From Lachnospiraceae bacterium (lineage in GTDB: Bacteria > Bacillota > Clostridia > Lachnospirales > Lachnospiraceae): 11,397 nt of DNA. This document shows positions 6,542-11,397 of the stretch, piece after piece (position 1 is the stretch's first letter; each line of letters opens with the position of its first letter). A program made the position numbers and the translations under genes. Location: positions 1-11,397 of the forward strand of contig DLYC01000197.1 in NCBI GenBank assembly GCA_003447895.1, written 5' to 3'. The notes below the pieces were generated by a model. That model saw nothing but the letters and a program-made list of their open reading frames with translations. It had not been told where the DNA came from and searched no databases.

Positions 6542-9500
6542 ATGGCTTCATCCAGAACGAAAAGGAGTACGAAGAGCACAGCAAAGACGATCGGAAAGGG
6601 AAGCAGATCCGGGAGGGGAAAGAACACCGGGAAAACGAACAGGTCCCGGGCGGATGTCCTTGCGGAAGAGCAGCAGGCCATGAATGTGCGGAGAGACATC
6701 CGCATGCTTGTCTTTTTTGGCATCATGGTATTTTTGATGATCTCTGCCCTCGGGTACGGCGGGATCATAGGAAGAGGGGTCTCTTCCGTTCTGTTCGGGC
6801 TTTTTGGAAGAGCTGCCTATATATTCCCTGTTTTTATGACAATCATCGTATTTTTTGTCGTATCCAATTACGGCAGAAGGACGCTGCCGGCAAGGACGGC
6901 AGCTCTTGTCGTGCTGTTTGTGTGTATCACCGCGGCGTTTGAAATGCTGAGCGGGGAGATCTCGACAGCCGCGGCATATGATGCTGCCGCGATCTATCAG
7001 CGATGCGCGGCGGCCAGGGACGGCGGCGGCCTTCTCGGCGGCACGATCGCCTACTACATGTTCCGTTTCCTGAGAAGCGTGGGCTCTGTCTTTGTACTCT
7101 TTGTCATCACGCTGGTCAGCCTCATGGTCTTTACACAGTTCTCCCCTGTGGAGAGGTACCGCCGGGCGCAGGCAGAGAGGATCAAGAGAGGCGACCCCTC
7201 CTTTATGGAAAAGCGCAGGATCCGGGCAGAGGAAGCGAAGGCGGCTTCGATCGCCCGGAAAGAGGCGGCAGCGGCGTCCAGGGAGAGAAGGCGCAAAGAG
7301 AGAGAAGAACTCCTTGCGCTGGAAGAGAAGAACAGGGAGGAACGCCGCCGCGCGGCACTTGAGAACGCGGGAGCGGCCGATCTTTCCGGCACGCTGATCG
7401 AGCCCTACAGCAAGGAGGAGGAAGAGGACTTCGGAATCGGGGAAAGTGTGCCTCTTTTCAAAAAGAGCGAAAAGAGCTACACAAAGACTTCGATCGATGT
7501 CAGCACCGCGGAAGCGGCCGGACAGGAAGTCATCGGCAGTAAGCCCGAGAAACTCCGCTCCGGCGCGGCGCACGGCATAAGGCTCCTGGACAGGAAGAAG
7601 AAGGAAGCGCAGAAGCCGGAGCAGATCCGCGTAAGCGCATCCCCCGTAAGAGAGGAAGAGGCGGACAGTGACGGCAGGGTCCTCCGCCCGGACGCGAACA
7701 CGGTGAGAGTGGAGTCCGCGGACCTGATCAGAACCGATATGGCGCCGGACGCCTTATCCGGACAGCTCCCCCATCGGGCCACGATGACCGTCTTTACCAG
7801 AACGAAAGAGAATCCGGAGACGGAAGAGAATCTTCAGTTTCCCTTTAACCGGTTTGACAACGACAGGAATATGCGGAGGGTCTATGCCCGCGAGAGCGCG
7901 ACGGACAAGCTGATAAACGGAAGCTATCCGGATATTGCGGACGCAGGCGGAATGTCCACGTTCAACGCCCAGAAAGAGCGAAGCGCCCTGGGCCGCGACG
8001 CAGAGGAATTCACAGAGCTTCCGGCGGGCGCGCAGGAGGAACTTCCCTGGGGCGCGGATGCGCTCACGGAGGAAGAGATGGCCGCCATAGAAGCGCAGGA
8101 AGCCGCCCTGAGTACGGAAGGCGGAATACAGGCGGGTCAGGCTGAGGCTGTTCAGAGCATGGAGAAAGCGGGAGCTCTCGAAGAGAAGAGACGCGTCACA
8201 GTGACCGCGCGTCCCGTAAGAGAAGAGAGCCGTGCGAAAAACGCGGAAGCAGCTGCCGTCGAGGAACCGGTATCGAAAGAGGAACTCGAGGGAATCGAAG
8301 TTCACAGAGAGCGCGGGGAGACGGAAAAGGCAGTCGGAAGAACGGTCATGAGCGGGCAGAAGAGAAGCGCGCAGAACCGCCAGTACAGCTTCCCTCCGTT
8401 CAGCCTTCTTGAAAAAGGAGAACAGAAGCACTCGGCCGAATCTGACCTCGAGCTTAAGGAGACGGCTTTCCGGCTCCAGGAGACGCTCCGCACGTTCGGC
8501 GTCAATGTCACGATCTCGGATATCAGCCAGGGACCTCACATCACAAGGTATGAGCTTCAGCCCGAACAGGGCGTGAAGGTCAGCAGGATCGTCAACCTCG
8601 CTGACGACATCAAATTGAGCCTTGCCGCGACGGATATCCGGATCGAGGCTCCCATCCCCGGGAAACCGGCGATCGGGATCGAAGTCCCCAATAAACACGG
8701 ATACTCAGTGCTCCTCAGGGATATTCTGGAGTCCAGAGAATTCCGCTCGGCCAAGAGCCTTCTGTCATTTGCGGTGGGAAAGGATGTGGCCGGAAAGGTC
8801 GTCGTCGCGGATATCGCCAAGATGCCGCACCTTCTGATCGCAGGCGCCACGGGATCGGGCAAATCGGTCTGCATCAACTCGATCATCATGAGCCTTCTCT
8901 ACAAGGCGTCGCCGGACGAAGTGCAGATCATTATGATCGACCCCAAGGTGGTCGAACTGAATATTTATAACGGCATCCCGCATCTGATGATCCCTGTGGT
9001 GACCGATGTCAAAAAAGCATCTGCGGCACTGAACTGGGCCGTAGCGGAGATGGACCGCCGCTATAAACTCTTTGCCGCGTCCGGAACCAGGGACCTGACA
9101 GGCTACAATGCGTTTGTCCGCGCCAAGGGAGATGAGGCCGGCGAGAATGAGAAGCCGCTCACAAGGCTGGTGGTGATCATCGATGAGCTGGCCGACCTTA
9201 TGATGACCTGCAAGAACGATGTGGAGACCTCCATCTGCCGCCTGGCACAGCTGGCGAGAGCCGCGGGAATCCATCTGATCATCGCGACGCAGAGGCCTTC
9301 GGTCAACGTCATCACAGGCCTGATCAAGGCCAATATGCCCAGCAGGATCGCCTTCCAGGTGGCCAGCAACACAGACTCCAGGACCATCCTGGATATGGGC
9401 GGCGCCGAGAAGCTGATCGGAAAGGGCGATATGCTCTTTTATCCCTCAAACTTCGCAAAGCCCGAGAGATACCAGGGCGCGTTCGTCAGTGATAATGACG

Positions 9501-9856
9501 TCAGCAGCGTGGTAGAGTATATCAAAGAGAACAACTCCTACGACAACGAGCATGTCTCCAAGGTGACGGATGAGATCAACCGGATCGGAGAGGCGGGCGT
9601 TCCCGGGCAGGGAGCGGACGCAGGAGGAGAGTCCGGCCGGGATGAATATTTTGAAAAAGCGGGCAGGTTTATTATCGAGAAGGACAAGGCGTCGATCGGA
9701 ATGCTGCAGCGCGTACTTAAGATCGGCTTTAACAGGGCGGCCAGGATCATGGACCAGCTGGCGGAGGCCGGCGTTGTCTCAGAGGAGAACGGGACCAGAG
9801 CCAGGGAAGTCCTGATGAGCATGCCGCAGTTTGAGCACTATCTGGAGGAGAACTAA
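6542..9856 (+). CDS. ftsK: DNA translocase FtsK/SpoIIIE
   Basis: This septal, membrane-anchored hexameric ATPase pumps chromosomal DNA during division or, as SpoIIIE, into the forespore. The 1104-residue product has an N-terminal basic segment (1-35), about four membrane segments (near 55-75, 82-108, 118-136 and 165-199), a charged, probably coiled-coil stretch (203-275), and a long low-complexity linker to about 614. The motor domain begins near YSFPPFSLL (615-623). Walker A is GATGSGKS (768-775, K774), DPKVVEL begins at 800, Walker B is IIDELADL (D881, E882), and ATQRPS begins at 915. The C-terminal winged-helix gamma domain that reads polar DNA motifs spans about 1034-1104. The whole protein is longer than Bacillus SpoIIIE (787 residues), mainly through the linker. 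ATG 6542 is preferred, with GGAAGG about ten bases upstream; the frame is open to a TTG at 6512 without a ribosome site. Whether it serves division, sporulation or both is not decidable here. Confidence 0.97.
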   Translation: MASSRTKRSTKSTAKTIGKGSRSGRGKNTGKTNRSRADVLAEEQQAMNVRRDIRMLVFFGIMVFLMISALGYGGIIGRGVSSVLFGLFGRAAYIFPVFMTIIVFFVVSNYGRRTLPARTAALVVLFVCITAAFEMLSGEISTAAAYDAAAIYQRCAAARDGGGLLGGTIAYYMFRFLRSVGSVFVLFVITLVSLMVFTQFSPVERYRRAQAERIKRGDPSFMEKRRIRAEEAKAASIARKEAAAASRERRRKEREELLALEEKNREERRRAALENAGAADLSGTLIEPYSKEEEEDFGIGESVPLFKKSEKSYTKTSIDVSTAEAAGQEVIGSKPEKLRSGAAHGIRLLDRKKKEAQKPEQIRVSASPVREEEADSDGRVLRPDANTVRVESADLIRTDMAPDALSGQLPHRATMTVFTRTKENPETEENLQFPFNRFDNDRNMRRVYARESATDKLINGSYPDIADAGGMSTFNAQKERSALGRDAEEFTELPAGAQEELPWGADALTEEEMAAIEAQEAALSTEGGIQAGQAEAVQSMEKAGALEEKRRVTVTARPVREESRAKNAEAAAVEEPVSKEELEGIEVHRERGETEKAVGRTVMSGQKRSAQNRQYSFPPFSLLEKGEQKHSAESDLELKETAFRLQETLRTFGVNVTISDISQGPHITRYELQPEQGVKVSRIVNLADDIKLSLAATDIRIEAPIPGKPAIGIEVPNKHGYSVLLRDILESREFRSAKSLLSFAVGKDVAGKVVVADIAKMPHLLIAGATGSGKSVCINSIIMSLLYKASPDEVQIIMIDPKVVELNIYNGIPHLMIPVVTDVKKASAALNWAVAEMDRRYKLFAASGTRDLTGYNAFVRAKGDEAGENEKPLTRLVVIIDELADLMMTCKNDVETSICRLAQLARAAGIHLIIATQRPSVNVITGLIKANMPSRIAFQVASNTDSRTILDMGGAEKLIGKGDMLFYPSNFAKPERYQGAFVSDNDVSSVVEYIKENNSYDNEHVSKVTDEINRIGEAGVPGQGADAGGESGRDEYFEKAGRFIIEKDKASIGMLQRVLKIGFNRAARIMDQLAEAGVVSEENGTRAREVLMSMPQFEHYLEEN

Positions 9857-10594
9857 ATGAGATCCGGCAGGGCAGAGAAAAGCGGTGCTTTGGGAGATTT
9901 CCGAATGAGCAGGCGGCTTCGGTTTGCCGCAGTGCTGCTGTCCATTGCCGCCGCATTTGCGTTCGGGTTTATGATGTATACGCACAGCCTCGCCAACTCC
10001 AGGGAGGCGCTCCTTGACAGCGCCTCGGACCAGGCGGAGGCGGGAAACTACGCGGAGGCTGCAAGGCTGATCGACCGGGCGCTGACCCTGCCCGGAGACG
10101 GCGTCAGGACCAACGAGATGCTCTATCTCAAAAAGGCGGAGTATCTTCAGAAGGGAGGCGACACCTCGCAGGCCCTCAGCATAGCGATGCGCGTCATGAA
10201 AAATACGAAGGAAGGCCAGCAGGAATTCGACGACGCATGGGAGAGGATCGTCTCCATCTGTTCGGAGGAGGGGGAGTACGGCAAATTGTGCACCCTTCTC
10301 GAGGGGTGCGAAGTCGAATCGATCAGGAGCCGGTACTACAACTATCTGGTCTATGATCCGGTCTTCCGGGATCCGCCCGGCATCTATGAGGGCGACTATA
10401 CGCTGATCATAGAGAGCCAGGGAGTGGGTGCTGTCTTTTATACGATCGACGGCACAAGTCCGACGGACAAGAGCAATCTGTACACAGACGGAATCCTCTT
10501 AAGGCCCGGCATCTATACGGTCAAGGCCTTTTTCCTCAACCGCTACGGCCTTAGCAGCAACACCATCACCGGAACTTACCAGATTACCGAATAA
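9857..10594 (+). CDS. membrane-anchored TPR-like protein with chitobiase-type C-terminal domain
   Basis: The function is unknown. The ATG directly abuts the ftsK stop codon, with GGAGGAG (9844-9850) six bases upstream, so the two genes are probably translationally coupled. The 245 residues comprise a basic N-terminus (R16, R19, R20, R22), one hydrophobic segment (about 23-41) with no signal-peptidase site that I can see, a helical region with at least one TPR-like motif (QAEAGNYAEAARLIDRAL, 59-76) and a second probable helix pair (about 86-115), and a beta-rich C-terminus (about 175-243). The last part carries VFYTIDGTSPT (193-203), LYTDGI (208-213), IYTVKAFFLNRYG (219-231) and a final TY, matching the CHB_HEX_C_1 type domain known at the ends of chitobiases and other surface proteins. 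The positive-inside rule places the C-terminus outside. No catalytic domain is present, so a binding or scaffolding role is more likely than hydrolysis. A second start at ATG 9905 also has a GGGAG site upstream. Confidence 0.85.
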   Translation: MRSGRAEKSGALGDFRMSRRLRFAAVLLSIAAAFAFGFMMYTHSLANSREALLDSASDQAEAGNYAEAARLIDRALTLPGDGVRTNEMLYLKKAEYLQKGGDTSQALSIAMRVMKNTKEGQQEFDDAWERIVSICSEEGEYGKLCTLLEGCEVESIRSRYYNYLVYDPVFRDPPGIYEGDYTLIIESQGVGAVFYTIDGTSPTDKSNLYTDGILLRPGIYTVKAFFLNRYGLSSNTITGTYQITE

Positions 10595-10620
10595 GGGCAC
10601 ATAATTTACACGCTTTTTTG

Positions 10621-10650
10621 TTGTCTTTTCCGGGCGATGAGTGATAGTAT
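10621..10650 (+). promoter_or_regulatory. probable promoter for nfnA, extended -10 type
   Basis: TTGTCT (10621-10626) and TAGTAT (10645-10650) are separated by 18 bp, with a TG at 10642-10643 one base before the -10 box, as in extended -10 promoters. The start would be near 10657. The boxes are weaker matches than at the rex and yebC promoters. I see no convincing terminator for the preceding gene, so some read-through is possible. Confidence 0.5.
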
Positions 10651-10660
10651 TAGTAAGTCA

Positions 10661-10683
10661 TGTATAAATGGTCAAAATATACA
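10661..10683. promoter_or_regulatory. inverted repeat TGTATA-N11-TATACA, candidate operator for nfnA
   Basis: Perfect 6-bp arms at 10661-10666 and 10678-10683 are separated by 11 bp, just downstream of the predicted transcription start of nfnA. The spacing suits a dimeric regulator. It does not match the Rex, CcpA or ArgR consensus known to me. AT-rich 6-bp arms can arise by chance, so confidence is low. Confidence 0.3.
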
Positions 10684-10718
10684 GCTTACGGCGACTACAA
10701 ATGAATATGGAGGTTTAT

Positions 10719-11397
10719 ATGTTCAAGATCATTAAGAAGGAGAATCTGGCCCCCAACATCTATCTGATGGATGTAGAGGCTCCCAGAATTGCCAGGTATG
10801 CCCTTCCCGGACAGTTCCTGATCGTCCGTGTGGACGAGGAAGGCGAGAGAATCCCTCTGACTATCTGCGATTACGACAGTGAGCAGGGAACCGTACAGAT
10901 CGTTTTCCAGGTAATCGGCGGAGAAACCTACCGCATGTCTTCACTGGAAGTGGGAGACAGCTTTGCTGATATGGTCGGACCTTTAGGCAAACCTTCCGAT
11001 CTCACAGAGCTTCCTATAGAGGAACTGAAAAAGAAAAAGATCTGCTTCATCGCGGGCGGTGTCGGAACGGCTCCTGTATACTGCCAGCTCAAGTGGCTCA
11101 AGAAAATGGGCGTGGAAGTGGACTGCATCCAGGGCGCGAGGACGAAGGATATCATCATCCTGGAAAAAGAGATGAGCGAAGTCTCCAATCTTCACATCTG
11201 CACCGATGACGGCTCCTACGGAATCCACGGAAATGTCTGCGTGGCGCTCCAGAAACTCTGGGACGAGGGAAAACGATATGACAGAGTCGTAGCCATCGGC
11301 CCTATGATCATGATGAAATTTGTATGTCAGCTGACCAAACAGCTCGGCGTAGAGACGATCGTATCCATGAATCCGATCATGGTGGACGGCACCGGCA
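10719..11397 (+). CDS. nfnA: NfnA / sulfide dehydrogenase-type FAD/NAD-binding subunit (3' end cut off)
   Basis: The product resembles the small flavoprotein subunit of NADH-dependent reduced ferredoxin:NADP+ oxidoreductase (NfnAB) and of sulfide dehydrogenase, which bifurcates or transfers electrons among NADH, NADPH and ferredoxin. The 226 visible residues are in the ferredoxin-reductase fold: a beta-barrel FAD domain with RIPLT (44-48), then the NAD-binding domain with CFIAGGVGTAPVY (109-121), ICTDDGSYG (160-168) and AIGPMIMMK (192-200). It breaks off in SMNPIMVDGTG (216-226), just before where the family's cysteine-rich [2Fe-2S] motif is expected, so about 60 residues are missing. The dihydroorotate dehydrogenase subunit PyrK is related, but the NPIMVDGTG motif fits Nfn better. 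ATG 10719 follows GGAGG (10709-10713). In clostridia the large subunit (a GltD-like protein, NfnB) usually follows and should lie beyond the right edge. Confidence 0.88.
   Translation, partial: MFKIIKKENLAPNIYLMDVEAPRIARYALPGQFLIVRVDEEGERIPLTICDYDSEQGTVQIVFQVIGGETYRMSSLEVGDSFADMVGPLGKPSDLTELPIEELKKKKICFIAGGVGTAPVYCQLKWLKKMGVEVDCIQGARTKDIIILEKEMSEVSNLHICTDDGSYGIHGNVCVALQKLWDEGKRYDRVVAIGPMIMMKFVCQLTKQLGVETIVSMNPIMVDGTG

Noticed and set aside
6548..7573. Minus-strand 341-residue open frame inside ftsK
   Set aside because: It is antisense to the conserved membrane and linker portion of FtsK; its product is rich in Arg, His and Cys without recognisable motifs, as expected for a shadow in GC-rich coding DNA.
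7754..8698. Minus-strand 314-residue open frame inside ftsK
   Set aside because: It covers the low-complexity FtsK linker and the start of the motor domain. The composition is typical of an antisense shadow and I see no domain or ribosome site.

Overview
The window reads as a chromosomal housekeeping segment from a moderately GC-rich Firmicute, most likely a clostridial (Lachnospiraceae-like) anaerobe. The evidence is the gene content (Rex, a bifunctional NAD(P)HX repair enzyme next to alanine racemase, a SpoIIIE-type FtsK, an Nfn/sulfide-dehydrogenase-type flavoprotein), strong GGAGG-type ribosome binding sites, and sigma-A-like promoters with 17-bp spacers. I see no mobile elements, CRISPR arrays, tRNAs or rRNAs. 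The family-level taxonomic call is inference.

Layout. Positions 1-1415 (minus strand) hold most of a YdiF-type ABC-F ATPase whose 3' end lies beyond the left edge. A 229-bp divergent promoter region follows, with a clear promoter in each direction. On the plus strand come rex (1645-2283), closed by a textbook intrinsic terminator; nnr (2421-4076) and alr (4097-5284), a close pair; a strong promoter abutting the alr stop codon; a ~150-nt leader with three predicted hairpins; and yebC (5469-6200). After these lie a 12-bp hairpin, a small acidic protein of 59 residues with a 10-residue C-terminal repeat (6311-6490), ftsK/spoIIIE (6542-9856), a gene whose start directly abuts the ftsK stop and encodes a membrane-anchored TPR-like protein with a chitobiase-type C-terminal domain (9857-10594), a short promoter region, and the start of nfnA (10719 to the right edge).

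How the genes fit together. Three genes concern nicotinamide nucleotides: Rex senses NADH/NAD+, Nnr repairs hydrated NAD(P)H, and NfnA is expected to exchange electrons among NADH, NADPH and ferredoxin. Alr makes D-alanine for peptidoglycan. The yebC-small ORF-ftsK-TPR gene run has no strong internal promoter or canonical terminator that I can see and may be one transcript linking a translation factor to chromosome segregation and an uncharacterised envelope protein. ABC-F and YebC both act at the ribosome.

The core genes are ordinary. The parts least explained by known families are the small repeat-bearing acidic protein before ftsK, the TPR/chitobiase-type protein coupled to ftsK, the structured yebC leader, and the palindromes at the ABC-F and nfnA promoters.
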